A DNA stretch of 42,153 bases from Pseudomonadales bacterium (GTDB taxonomy: Bacteria > Pseudomonadota > Gammaproteobacteria > Pseudomonadales > JAHRWD01). The notes below the pieces were generated by a model that ran no database searches, was not told the DNA's origin, and was given only the letters and a program-made list of their open reading frames with translations. The DNA is taken from positions 1-42,153 of the forward strand of contig JAHRWD010000067.1 of NCBI GenBank assembly GCA_019090315.1, given 5' to 3'. The stretch's first letter is position 1, and each line of letters begins with the position of its first letter. The position numbers and the translations under genes are program-made. This document shows, piece after piece, positions 29,001 to 38,300 of this stretch.

Positions 29001-29355
29001 TCCCGGTCACTGGTTATTTGATATGACCTTCTCCGCCGCATCCATGGCGGGCATCATTACACTCGCCGGTGTGGTAGTACGCAACTCTCTGCTGATTGTG
29101 GAGTTTATTCAGGATAATTTGGCCAAAGGCATGGAGATTGATGAAGCGATTCGTGATGCCGGCGCGATTCGTCTGCGGCCTATTATGCTCACCACCATGG
29201 CGATTGTACTCGGTACCGCCATCATGGTGCCTGATCCGGTATTTGGTGGCCTGGCTATCTCGATTATTTTTGGCTCGATGGCATCCGCACTCTTTGTGGT
29301 GTTTGTGGTACCACTTCTGTATAAATCGCTGTCGGACTATACAGAGGCCTCTTAA
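26071..29355 (+). CDS. RND efflux permease (HAE1-like), partner of the TetR-linked adaptor
   Basis: A 1094-residue, 12-helix inner-membrane antiporter that couples proton influx to export of drugs or toxic lipophiles. The first helix is ILICLAILGFGGIGLLYTPR. TM4 carries LGMLVDDAIVVIENI with the paired proton-relay Asp residues (422 and 423). TM10 has GVVVRNSLLIVEF, with Arg1004 where AcrB has Lys940. Two large periplasmic pore regions follow TM1 and TM7. It is somewhat longer than AcrB. Together with the adaptor it should form a tripartite pump. Substrate cannot be predicted. Its stop codon overlaps that of the convergent 166-residue gene. Confidence 0.93.
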   Translation: MNNEPLNIAGKLARYFVESKLTILICLAILGFGGIGLLYTPREENPQIIIPAAQVQVALPGASPLEVEQVLLSSMESEMASIAGVRHVFGTATKGLATVMVEFEVGQNKEDAMVRLYTNVLRNRHRLPPGASEPSIQSIDIDDVPVFTVTLTSEKYSDHELRRIAERILERLRSVEGVGIGYVVGGLPREIRIEVLPERLQSFGISIDQLAAAVDSANIDHSMGLRVYDAKNNALRVDGLLRSAQQIADIIVFNNDGRLIRVSDLAEIVDGPPTEREQMTRFAYGAANPNAQTVGQNEMAATTIAVAKRIGVNSVEMTTALRERLAQMEEGFIPPEVNLVVTRDDGIKADSTVSELVRHLLFAIAVVSFIMLVFLGRRAAMIVAITIPLVFAVVIGSDLLAGPTLNRITLYALILSLGMLVDDAIVVIENIHRHFDMLPADADQQARSQAAVRATHEIGNPTTLATFTVITVFLALTMITGMLGQYFYPFAFNVPIAMISSLVIAYTVAPWLARRWLPTAVVHFSAQLGDTGSNEKTFRTQTIYKAMLTPLQNSQRIRFLFFLGLTLALIGSLLQPTWQFIRPGGSVGPTAALGIPVSFMPKDNKNTFLVNIHLPESAPLEITDQVAREIGQVLAKRPLVTDYQTYVGIPAVVDFNSQLRGSAQNVGPQFAEIRVNLVNKLERKTSSIDIVLSLRPEIAKIAARYPGAVIQLLEDPSGPPVRATVLAELYGPDLDVLDQLTEHITNEYRSVYDMAEVHNSLPSDITEYQFQVRRDAAALAGLDPARVSQALGRLINGETLGFAHPQGERNPVPIKLQIPRQHRIEPYLLERAFVTNPAGKKVPLSELIDLVEARQLKPIHHKDTERVHYIGGELADSGAIYAVLDLDHRLDGMQLQDGSTLKTANMRAQPVRPNTLDGYTLLWEGELRLTLDAFRDMGAALVLSLAIIYLLLVGYYRSFKMPVLVMSAIPLALIGVFPGHWLFDMTFSAASMAGIITLAGVVVRNSLLIVEFIQDNLAKGMEIDEAIRDAGAIRLRPIMLTTMAIVLGTAIMVPDPVFGGLAISIIFGSMASALFVVFVVPLLYKSLSDYTEAS

Positions 29356-29852
29356 TAGGGGATCAGACCGAATAAAAGTGCCAACACCAACACAACGGTT
29401 GCGACTATCGTGAAGGAATTTACCACCTCCATTATTCTGTATTTAAATACCAGCTCAGCGTGAGCAAATTTCAGATACATTTCCCTGGATTGGTAATCCT
29501 GATCGAGACCGATACTTTTCAGGCAGCGAACCGTAAGTAGCACCAGAAAAATATATACGAACGCATCAATCAGGATAATGATACGTTCAAATACACTGCC
29601 ACTTTCCAGAATTTCACCTGGCATTAAAAAAAGACACACGCCAAGCATCAGCGACAGATGGGATACCATTGATGATGCACGGTCGTGAATCGCACCCAGC
29701 GTAGTAATCGTATAATCCATCGAATTTTCTGATTCAAAAAACTTTTTCTCAACCTCCATCCTTTTTGATACATCTTCCTCTGAAACCAGTCGATCCAGGA
29801 GGGGTGAAATAACTCGATCCGTGTAGTGATAAATTTTACTGGTTATTTTCAT
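29352..29852 (-). CDS. Unknown 166-residue membrane protein (SLATT/PycTM-like layout?)
   Basis: An N-terminal soluble part rich in charged residues (residues 1-55, EEDVSKRMEVEKKFFESENS) is followed by two hydrophobic helices (about 64-82 HLSLMLGVCLFLMPGE and 92-108 IIILIDAFVYIFLVLLTVR), a charged helix (about 112-138, YQSREMYLKFAHAELVFKYR) and a C-terminal membrane helix (about 143-163). I do not recognise the family with confidence. The helix layout, with the DRASSMVSHLSLMLG entry into the first helix, recalls SLATT and Pycsar TM effectors, but no nucleotide-cyclase or sensor gene is adjacent. Its TAA stop overlaps the RND permease stop by four bases, tail to tail. Codon use is more AT-rich than in the RND gene. 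Confidence 0.6.
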   Translation of the reverse strand: MKITSKIYHYTDRVISPLLDRLVSEEDVSKRMEVEKKFFESENSMDYTITTLGAIHDRASSMVSHLSLMLGVCLFLMPGEILESGSVFERIIILIDAFVYIFLVLLTVRCLKSIGLDQDYQSREMYLKFAHAELVFKYRIMEVVNSFTIVATVVLVLALLFGLIPY

Positions 29853-29870
29853 GATTATTTTTTGCCAAAA

Positions 29871-29895
29871 TAAAAAAGGAGGCCTAAGCCCCCTT
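29871..29895 (-). terminator. Rho-independent terminator after the SDR gene
   Basis: On the minus strand AGGGGGC TTAG GCCTCCT followed by TTTTT: a 7-bp stem with one G-U pair, 60 bases past the SDR stop and just before the 166-residue gene. It separates the two. Confidence 0.85.
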
Positions 29896-29954
29896 CATTT
29901 TACGGTTCTGTCACTAGCAGTCCAATATTGTTGTAGGTACTAGAATCTAAAAAA

Positions 29955-30710
29955 TTAGCCGCCACGTACTTCGATCACATCACCGGACAGATAGTCATTT
30001 TCAAAAATATGCTGAACAGTTTGGGCAATGTTATCGACATCACCAATACGCTGTACCGGAATTTTCTTGGCCATTTGAGCCAGGATATCCGCAGGCATTG
30101 AACGCAACAAAGTGGTATCGATAGCACCCGGTGCAATCGCCATAGAACGAATACCGAATCGGCCCAGCTCCAGCGCCCATACTTTGGATTGAGCAACAAT
30201 GCCGGCTTTAGCAGCGGAATAGTTGGTCTGGCCAAAGTTACCGTGGAATGCCATAGAAGCCATGCTGACGATACAGCCTTCTTCAATGCCGCCTTCAACC
30301 ATCTGGATAGCCGCTTCACGGGCACACAGGAATGCGCCTTTCATGTGAACATCAACAACCAGGCTGTAGTTTTCAGCGGTCATTTTCTTAACAACTTTGC
30401 CATCTTTTACTTTGATGAGCTGAGCATCACGCAAAATACCAGCGTTGTTCACCAGACCGTGAATGGCGCCAAAATCTGAAACGATCTGCGCAAAGGTGCT
30501 TTCAACCACTGGCTCATCCGCAACGTTACAGTGGTAACCACGCGCTTCAGAACCTGCTTCTTTAACCAGTGCAATGGTCTCTGTTACCGACTCATCATCC
30601 AGATCCAGCAACGCCAGTTTAACGCCCTGCTTAGCCAATCGAATTGCGATCGCACGACCAATACCTTTTCCGCCGCCTGTGATGGCAACAACCTTACCTT
30701 GTAATTCCAT
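29955..30710 (-). CDS. Short-chain dehydrogenase/reductase (FabG / MFE-2-like)
   Basis: A 251-residue NAD(P)-dependent oxidoreductase. The N-terminal coenzyme loop is VAITGGGKGIGRAIAIRLA, with LLDLDD after beta-2 (an acidic residue there tends to favour NAD). NNAGI follows, then the catalytic Ser in VSMASM and the Tyr-Lys pair in GNFGQTNYSAAKAG. The block VDVHMKGAFL and GNFGQ-NYSAAK is close to (3R)-hydroxyacyl-CoA dehydrogenases of the multifunctional enzyme 2 type and to FabG-like enzymes, so a 3-oxoacyl or hydroxyacyl thioester substrate is likely. ATG at 30710 is chosen: AGGAG lies 8 bases upstream, and 71 further upstream codons lack family similarity. The neighbours do not reveal a pathway. 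Confidence 0.88.
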   Translation of the reverse strand: MELQGKVVAITGGGKGIGRAIAIRLAKQGVKLALLDLDDESVTETIALVKEAGSEARGYHCNVADEPVVESTFAQIVSDFGAIHGLVNNAGILRDAQLIKVKDGKVVKKMTAENYSLVVDVHMKGAFLCAREAAIQMVEGGIEEGCIVSMASMAFHGNFGQTNYSAAKAGIVAQSKVWALELGRFGIRSMAIAPGAIDTTLLRSMPADILAQMAKKIPVQRIGDVDNIAQTVQHIFENDYLSGDVIEVRGG

Positions 30711-30993
30711 TGTAAATCTCCTCGTTAGAGTCTCTGGAAGTGTATAACCAGCAAGGCACAGCGCCTGCTGGGTTGTATAAAATTTGGGGGGTTGATTTTG
30801 CAGCAGTTCGCACCAGGCAGCAATGACTAAACTGGGTTTTTCGGTATGTTTTTCCAATTTCGATAGCCTGATCGTTGGTGCTTTTGGTGAATGAAGCATG
30901 ACGATCAATTTTGAGCGTGGCACGGCGAGGTAAATTCTGATATTCCCGTAATTGTTACTATACCGTGAGTAGCGCAGTCTCAGTTAGTTGTCG

Positions 30994-33900
30994 ATGAGAA
31001 TTAAAACCCTGGATCTGAACTTGATGCTATCCTTAACTGGTGTTGAAAAACAGTTTGCCAACAAGGAAATAGACAGACTTATGGATGACGATTTACAGTC
31101 TTTACGAAGGGAGCTCGCGGAACTGGATGGCGAATTTAACCAAAAAATAGAACAACTAACTCGACGTATTGATCTACTCGAATCGAAGCCTACGTCCCCT
31201 CCGTTAGTTAAGTCGACGAGCACTTCCAACAAAGCCACTCACACCGCTGAGCTGAACTCTGCGACATCTAGCAGTGCTATATCGAAAACCAACCCACCAC
31301 CGGTCGAACCTACTACTGTAGCCGCTCCGATTCACGACAGCTGGACTATTAAAAAAGAAGTACGCAAGCAAAGCGTGTTTTCCATTCTTGCGCCGTTGTT
31401 TGGTCCTTTAGCTGGACTAATTGAACAATTCGCCTCGTTGTACAAGCACTATCAAAAGCAAGGTAAGGCTCCGGTATTTTTTATGACACTTGCCGGAATT
31501 GTTGCGCTGATTTTCGGTTTTGGCTATTTGCTGCAGTATTCATTTAGTGAATATTTGGGGCCTGCAGGTAAATTGACGATTGGTTTTGCCATAGCCATTG
31601 CTACAACAGCGGGAGGCATATGGTTTATCCGAAAACGCCCGGCTATGGCGGAATATGGTTCCGGCATTGTTGCATTAGGGGTCATCCTGAATTATCTATG
31701 TGCCTATTTTTCGGGACCATATTATGGATTATTACCAGACCTGGCTGGTTTTCTACTATTGGTCTCGGTCACCGCTATCGCTTATGTGTTAGCTCTACTG
31801 TTTGAAACACGTATCGTCGCCATCGTCACACTGGTGGGTGGTGCGGCTCTACCATTGGTAATGGGGCATATCGGACATTCACCGTTACTTTACCTTGCTT
31901 ACTTGCTTGTATTGGCGGGCGCTATGTCGCATCTGTCGTTCCGTATTCGATGGCAACCATTGGCCTGGGTCAGCATGGTAGTCAGTGCCGGTATGGTTGA
32001 ATTCTCTATTGCCAATACGGATGTCCTGATATCGAGACTTGCGTATACCGAACCCTACGGGCTTATTGCCATCATTCATGGTTTTTTCTATCTGTTCGGA
32101 TATTACGGTCTGAAAGGATTAACTAGCGTTTCAGAATTGACCAAAACCCACTTGATGATGGTGAGCGCCAATATTCTTTTCTACCTACTGGTGAGTCAGC
32201 AACTGGTGGAAAACAATGTGTTGCTGGGCTCACTTTACTTGCTCAGTATGCTGCCCTGGCTGGCTACATTTATGCGGCCTGCAAAGGTGTTTGCTTACCT
32301 GACGGATAGTGATCTGCTTCGAACCGTGCAAGCACTGGCCTTGCTGCATGCGGGTTTGCTGGCAGGTGTGGGTATTTTGGTTCTAAGCAGCCCAGCGTTG
32401 ATCGGTATTATCTGGTGTATTGAGGCATTAATGCTGATTTATCTGGGCGGAAAATTTCGTTTCGGCAGTGTGCGTATTGAAGGATATATCGCCCTTTTAT
32501 TATCTCTGCTCGTAATGGGAAGCCAGGTACTGTCATGGGTCTTGGGTGCGTTCGTAGCTCCACCAGCGCTACTGGCGTTAACGCTCGAGATGGAAGCGGG
32601 CGGCGGATGGGTAAACCTGATTGCTATTACTCTTCTTGTTTACGTAACGGTAGCGCTTTTGACGAAACAGGGAGATTACTTTGACGATCGTGAGCGGCAC
32701 TTGATCGCAATACTCGATAACCTTTTCTCTGTGTGTTTGTCCCTGAGCTTTTTGCTCACTATCGGAGTTTTCTGGCCAGAAAGTTTTTGGGCATTCGCCA
32801 TTATCCCTATGTTTTATCTAATATGGCGGGCTCAATCTAAGGCGCTGGTTTTTACTGAGCTATTTGGATTGGCGCATTTTCTCCTGTTGCTAGTACCCAT
32901 GATGGTTAGTGCAGGCATAGCTGGGAATTTTCACTTTTCAGAACAAAGTATTTACGGACAATTTTCGAGGGTAGAAGCCTTTGTTTGCCTATGGCTCATT
33001 GCCGAATTTTATAAGCGGTACTGTAGCCATAGTGCCAATGCTGTTATTGCAGAGAACCTGCGTAAAATATTCTACGGCCTCATCCCGGTATTGTTTTTGC
33101 CTGGTGTTTTACACCTATACAGTGACTATTTCCCATTGGCCCTGTGGTTGTCCAGTATCATCGCGTTGCTGCTTTACTACCGTTTGCAATTCAGGGTTCT
33201 GAAACATGAGCTTCAGATACTGGTAATTGTGGCAAGCATTGTGTCTATAGTAGGTTGTTGGCGGGCAGAATTTGGAAACTGGCAAGGCCATGCCGCACAA
33301 GCACTTATTGTCGGGGTACTTTTTTATCTCTTCATCGGTTGGTCAGGGCAAGCACTGCGAAGAAAGCCAGAAGGATCCACTCGACGTCAACAACTCCATT
33401 GGGCACTGGCTCCCATGTTTTCGCTAGCCATCTACTATTTTGCGACAGCTATTTTTATAACCCTTTATGGCCTTACCGCTAACCTCGGTATTTGCCTGCT
33501 AGTCGTGTTGCTCTATTTTACCGCATTATTTTCTTATCAACCGGTATCGTTGCCTGTTCGGTCGAATCTTAGATTATTACGCAATTTGATGTTTGTATTG
33601 TTAGCGCTACTGACGTTCAACCAGGCTGGCTCCGTACTCACACATTCTTTCGGCAATACACACCCGTTAGTGTCTGGTTTGCAAAACGTTATTGCATTGG
33701 CCTGTGTGGCTTTTCTGGTATACGGCTCCAAGCCACAGAATCGTGCTGTTTGGCGCAAAGGCATAGGTGTGATAACCGGTGCCTGGATATTTAATCTGAT
33801 CACCATCGCTGCTTACGTCTTATTCCTGTCGCAATTGTTTTCTAACATGCTGGGGCCGATTGTTTCATTTTCACTGGTCGTACACGGAACCGTTATTCTA

Positions 33901-34119
33901 TTTCAAACCATACAATCAAAAATGAAAAAACTTATTTGGTTATCATTGATGCTATATGGTGTTGCGGCGCTAAAGATACTGTTATGGGACATGAATGATT
34001 TTTCCCTGATACAGAAGATAGTGGTCTTTATGCTGATAGGTTCCTGTATGTTAGGGGCCGCCTTCAGGTATCAAAAAAGAATGATGCGAGATGTTAATCC
34101 TTCTATCAAACCTGGGTGA
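30994..34119 (+). CDS. DUF2339 giant multi-pass membrane protein
   Basis: About 1040 residues. A short N-terminal coiled coil (LQSLRRELAELDGEFNQKIE, about residues 35-65) is followed by a Ser/Thr/Pro linker (about 70-115). Then come some 25 or more hydrophobic helices to the end, interrupted only by short charged loops. This is the architecture of DUF2339 proteins, whose function is unknown; a role in envelope maintenance is speculation. Start uncertain: TTG 30988, ATG 30994, ATG 31024 and ATG 31081 are all in frame, none with a strong ribosome-binding site, and 31081 sits closest to the coiled coil. Compared with the RND genes it is rich in Leu, Ile and Tyr codons ending in A or T. Confidence 0.78.
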   Translation: MRIKTLDLNLMLSLTGVEKQFANKEIDRLMDDDLQSLRRELAELDGEFNQKIEQLTRRIDLLESKPTSPPLVKSTSTSNKATHTAELNSATSSSAISKTNPPPVEPTTVAAPIHDSWTIKKEVRKQSVFSILAPLFGPLAGLIEQFASLYKHYQKQGKAPVFFMTLAGIVALIFGFGYLLQYSFSEYLGPAGKLTIGFAIAIATTAGGIWFIRKRPAMAEYGSGIVALGVILNYLCAYFSGPYYGLLPDLAGFLLLVSVTAIAYVLALLFETRIVAIVTLVGGAALPLVMGHIGHSPLLYLAYLLVLAGAMSHLSFRIRWQPLAWVSMVVSAGMVEFSIANTDVLISRLAYTEPYGLIAIIHGFFYLFGYYGLKGLTSVSELTKTHLMMVSANILFYLLVSQQLVENNVLLGSLYLLSMLPWLATFMRPAKVFAYLTDSDLLRTVQALALLHAGLLAGVGILVLSSPALIGIIWCIEALMLIYLGGKFRFGSVRIEGYIALLLSLLVMGSQVLSWVLGAFVAPPALLALTLEMEAGGGWVNLIAITLLVYVTVALLTKQGDYFDDRERHLIAILDNLFSVCLSLSFLLTIGVFWPESFWAFAIIPMFYLIWRAQSKALVFTELFGLAHFLLLLVPMMVSAGIAGNFHFSEQSIYGQFSRVEAFVCLWLIAEFYKRYCSHSANAVIAENLRKIFYGLIPVLFLPGVLHLYSDYFPLALWLSSIIALLLYYRLQFRVLKHELQILVIVASIVSIVGCWRAEFGNWQGHAAQALIVGVLFYLFIGWSGQALRRKPEGSTRRQQLHWALAPMFSLAIYYFATAIFITLYGLTANLGICLLVVLLYFTALFSYQPVSLPVRSNLRLLRNLMFVLLALLTFNQAGSVLTHSFGNTHPLVSGLQNVIALACVAFLVYGSKPQNRAVWRKGIGVITGAWIFNLITIAAYVLFLSQLFSNMLGPIVSFSLVVHGTVILFQTIQSKMKKLIWLSLMLYGVAALKILLWDMNDFSLIQKIVVFMLIGSCMLGAAFRYQKRMMRDVNPSIKPG

Positions 34120-34211
34120 TATCGGGAAGACCTCAGATTCAATTTGACCAGTTGGCTTTGACTCCGATATAGCCAACCGGTTAGATTGTTTTGTTCAGAA
34201 TCCTCCCGATA
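34120..34211. repeat. Nested inverted repeats between DUF2339 and second efflux operon
   Basis: Outer arms TATCGGGA (34120-34127) and TCCCGATA (34204-34211) enclose inner arms CCAGTTGGCT (34148-34157) and AGCCAACCGG (34171-34180, 9 of 10 paired). The nested hairpins fill almost the whole intergenic space, ending 19 bases before the adaptor start. They could be a terminator for DUF2339 (though only a poor T run follows), an operator, or a structured 5' leader. Confidence 0.6.
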
Positions 34212-34230
34212 ACAAACATAAGAAAAACCC

Positions 34231-35331
34231 ATGTGGAAAACTATTCGTACCCGTTACCCCCTTGTTCTACATAGAACTCTGCATGCCGCAGCTGTCACGC
34301 TTCTCCTCTTCGGCTGTAGCGATATCAGTGAACAGAATGCTGCACCGCTACAGCGGCCTGTGAAAATAGTCGAAGTAAAATCGGTGCCTCTTTTCCCTTT
34401 GCGCTCATATCCGGCTCTAATTGTGAGTGAGCATGAAGTTGATCTGGGTTTCGAAGTCGGCGGTAAGGTTAAACAGCGGTTGGTTGATCTGGGTGATTCG
34501 GTCGATAAAGGCCAACTACTCGCCTCGCTGGATGCAGCAGATTTCATTCTCGCAATCGATAACATTGAAGCCAATCTTGCGGCAGCAAAGTCCGACCTTC
34601 AATTTGCTAACGCCGAGGTTGATCGAGCCATCCGCTTATCCGGCGAGGGCCACCTCAGTGATACCCGCGTCGATAACCTTAAAAACAGCAAACAGACTGC
34701 TGAAGCCCGGCTAACCAGCCTTAATGCTCAATTAGCCATCGTGCAACGAACGTTAAACAAATCCAGTTTGTACGCCGATACAGATGGCCTGGTGCAAGCG
34801 GTATATGTAGAGGCTGGGCAAGTAGTATCACCCGGACAACCGCTTTTCCATCTTGTCTCTGTTGATACACTGGAAGTGGAATTCAGTGTGCCGGAGCAGA
34901 CCATAAACCAGATCAGTATTGACCAGGCTTTGAAGATCACACTGCCGCAACAGCCACAGTTCCAGGGTACCGGAACTATTCATAAACTGGCTCCCCAGGC
35001 GAATCCACTGACCGGAAGCTATACGGTTAAAGCACGAATCGACAATCCCGCCAACCTGCTAAAACCTGGCATGAGCGCAACCGTATCGATCAACGATAAC
35101 AACCCACCAAATGTGCTAATGATCCCGGTATCCGCCATTTTTAATCAGGGTGACAAGGTAGCCGTCTGGCTATTTGACCCAGCCAGCTCAAAGGTGCGAC
35201 TAGCGCCGGTAGAGCTGGGCATTGCCGATCAACAACGTGTAGTGGTAAAAGCAGGGCTTAAAGAGGGGGACAAAGTGATTACGCTCGGTGTGCATGATCT
35301 GACATCTGGCCAGTTAGTCAGGGCGTTATAA
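34231..35331 (+). CDS. RND efflux periplasmic adaptor (MFP) lipoprotein, second system
   Basis: A 366-residue membrane-fusion protein. The N-terminal signal ends in a lipobox (LLLFGCSDIS, Cys about residue 29). The lipoyl halves are LGFEVGGKVKQRLVDLGDSV and ADTDGLVQAVYVEAGQVVSP. The helical hairpin spans about 105-175, and a beta-barrel with PGMSATVSINDN and membrane-proximal domain follow. It differs clearly from the adaptor at 24970, so it is a separate system and not a recent copy. The permease starts 1 base after its stop (TAAGATG). No regulator gene is adjacent. No outer-membrane factor is present. Confidence 0.92.
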   Translation: MWKTIRTRYPLVLHRTLHAAAVTLLLFGCSDISEQNAAPLQRPVKIVEVKSVPLFPLRSYPALIVSEHEVDLGFEVGGKVKQRLVDLGDSVDKGQLLASLDAADFILAIDNIEANLAAAKSDLQFANAEVDRAIRLSGEGHLSDTRVDNLKNSKQTAEARLTSLNAQLAIVQRTLNKSSLYADTDGLVQAVYVEAGQVVSPGQPLFHLVSVDTLEVEFSVPEQTINQISIDQALKITLPQQPQFQGTGTIHKLAPQANPLTGSYTVKARIDNPANLLKPGMSATVSINDNNPPNVLMIPVSAIFNQGDKVAVWLFDPASSKVRLAPVELGIADQQRVVVKAGLKEGDKVITLGVHDLTSGQLVRAL

Positions 35332-35332
35332 G

Positions 35333-38300
35333 ATGGATACCGAAAACAGCGACGACCCAAAAGAGAGCCGCTTTGATGGCAACCTTTCTCTCTGGGCGAT
35401 CCAGAACCCACTACTAAGTAGCTACGTAATCGGCCTGATGATTTTATTGGGCGTTGTCTCGTTTTTTAATTTAGGGCAACGGGATATGCCCTTTCGAACC
35501 GAGCGGGTGATGGTGATTTCCGTTATGTGGCCCGGAGCCAGTGCCGAGCAGATGGAGCTGCAGGTAGCCGACAAAATCGAGAAGAAACTTCAGGAAACAC
35601 CCTGGCTACACGCGCTGCGTAGTTTTTCCAAACCCGGCGAGACCTATCTCTTTATCACCCTGCGTGATGCAATCCCCGATCCTGTCAACGAGGTGCCTGA
35701 AACCTGGTATCAGGTGCGAAAGAAAGTAGCGGATATGCGCGCAGAGCTGCCGCCTGCAATTCAAGGGCCTTTCTTTAATGATGAGTTCGGTGATGTATTC
35801 CCGCTGGTATATGCGCTTTCCTCCGAAGGGCTCAGCATGGCAGCGCTCAAGGATCAGGCGGATCTTGTACGGCAAGAATTGCTAAATGTGCCATCGGTTG
35901 AAAAAGTAAATCTACTTGGCCAGCAGTCAGAACAGATCAGCGTAGAGTTTTCCCTCACAAAACTAAAGCAGCTTGGTATCCCGCCTTTTGCGGTGTTGGA
36001 ACAGATCAAACAAAACAATTCCGTACTGCCCGGAGGCATGCTCGATACCAGCGATACACGCTTCTATCTACGCCCTGCCGATGGCTTTCAATCTGTTGAC
36101 GAAATAAGGCAATTATTGATCCCGGTAGCAGAGGGCCAATCGGTTCAGCTGCAGGATATTGCAGATGTTCGCCGAACCTATGTCGATCCCGCGCGCATGA
36201 TCATGCGTTTCAACGGCAAGCAGGTGATCGGCTTTGCCATCTCCATGCGTAAAGGTGAAAACGTACTCGATCTTGGCGAATCGGTCAGCAAAAAAATAGT
36301 CGAGATAAAACAGCAATTGCCCGTAGGCGTACAACTTGAACTGGTGGCCAACCAACCCAAAGTCGTATCAGAAACACTGGATACTTTTTTGCTCAAGCTA
36401 TTAATGGCGATTGGCATTGTACTGCTGGTAAGTTATTTCAGTTTGGGGTTTCGTGCCGGGCTAGTAGTTGCCACTGCGTTCCCGATGGTATTGGGCACCA
36501 CCTTTTTAGGCATGCTCTATTTCGGAATGGATCTGGAACGTATCTCCCTGGGTGCGCTAATTATCTCGCTGGGATTACTGGTAGATGATGCGATCATTAT
36601 TATCGAGATGATGCAGATAAAAATGGAGCAGGGGCTTGATCGTTTAAATGCTGCTGGTGAAGCGTTTCGCTCGACCTCATTCCCAATGTTAACCGGTACG
36701 CTTATTTCAATTTTTGGCTTTCTGCCAATGGCGATTGCCGTATCGATGATGAACGAATTCTTTTACGGCTTCTATGGAGTCTTAACCATCGCACTGGTAA
36801 CTTCCTGGTTGGTATCAGTATTTTTCACCCCCTTCATCGGCTATCACTATCTGCCCGATCCAGTGGGCGATAAGCATAATGGTAACGGTGTATATCAAAC
36901 GACATTTTATAGAGGCTTACGTGCGTCCGTATCCTGGGCAGTAACGCATAGGCTGATCATATTAATTCTGTTTGCACTGTTAATAGCCGCAACTGTTTTT
37001 GCTGGAAAAAATGTAGCTAAACAGTTTTTCCCAATTACCGATAGACCAGAACTGATTATCGAAATGTGGCTACCGGAGGGTAGCCCAATGGTCAGGACTC
37101 AGGAAGTAGCAGAAAAACTCGATAAGATATTAGCGCAAGAAAAACAGGTCACAAATCACGTTAGCTATCTTGGCTGGGATACGCCAAAGATATTTATCGA
37201 ACTGAATATCGAACAACCCGCAGACAACCTGATTAAAACCATTGTGCTCACCGAAAATACAGATCAACGAGATGCACTGCATGATCGATTGATAAAACGT
37301 ATTCCCGTTGAGATTCCTGAAGTACGTTTTAATATCGATTTTTTTAAATTCGGCCCGCCCACCGGCGCGCCTATTCAGTATCGTGTAATGGGTCAGGATG
37401 TAGAAAAAATTCGCGAAATTATCGCGCAGGTTCGAACAGTTATAGATGACCATCCGGATACTTCAGATACCTACCTGGATTGGCGTGGCCCCATCAAGAC
37501 CATTCAGTTCGAATGGAACAAAGGTCAGCTGGCACGATATGGCCTCAGTGAACAATCGCTCGCCAATCAGATTAACCAGCTTACCAGTAGTTTTCCGGTG
37601 AGTTTTTATCGTGAAGATAACAAACAGATCGCCATTGTAGCGCGATTAAATCCGACAGAAAGAGATGGGCTTGCTGATCTTCAGGGATTACTGATATCGC
37701 TACCTAACGGTGAGAAAGTCGCGCTGGAACAACTCACTCAATTTAAAGTAAGCGTGGAAGATGGTGTGCGCTGGCGTTACAACCGTTACCCAACCATAGC
37801 CGTACATTCTCAAATCCCCTATGACATTCAACCCCATCAGGTTATTCAACAACTGCAACCACAGATGGATGCAATCAGGGCCAACTTGCCCCCCGGCTAT
37901 TTTATTGAAGTGGCCGGGCTGGTGGAATCCAATAAAATTGTCGATACCGCAATGGCATCTACACTGCCGGTTGTATTGGTACTTATTGTCACCATGCTGA
38001 TGATCCAGTTACGCAGCTTTCCACTCACTCTGTTAGTTTTGGGCACTGCACCGCTAGGGCTTATCGGCGCGGTATTAACACTCTATGCAGTGGGTAAACC
38101 GCTCGGGTTTGTGGCCCAGCTCGGCATACTGGCGATGGCCGGAATCATAATGCGCAACAGCGTTATTTTGATGGATCAGATCAACAAAGATATTAAACAC
38201 AATGCCTCGCATCCGTGGCAGGCGCTAATCGAATCCACCATCCGAAGGTTTCGCCCGATAGTACTCACCGCCATTGCAGCGGTGCTTGCCCTTGCGCCTT

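Noticed and set aside
29955..30923. A longer SDR protein starting at 30923
   Set aside because: The 71 extra residues have no SDR character, and a strong AGGAG site precedes the ATG at 30710.
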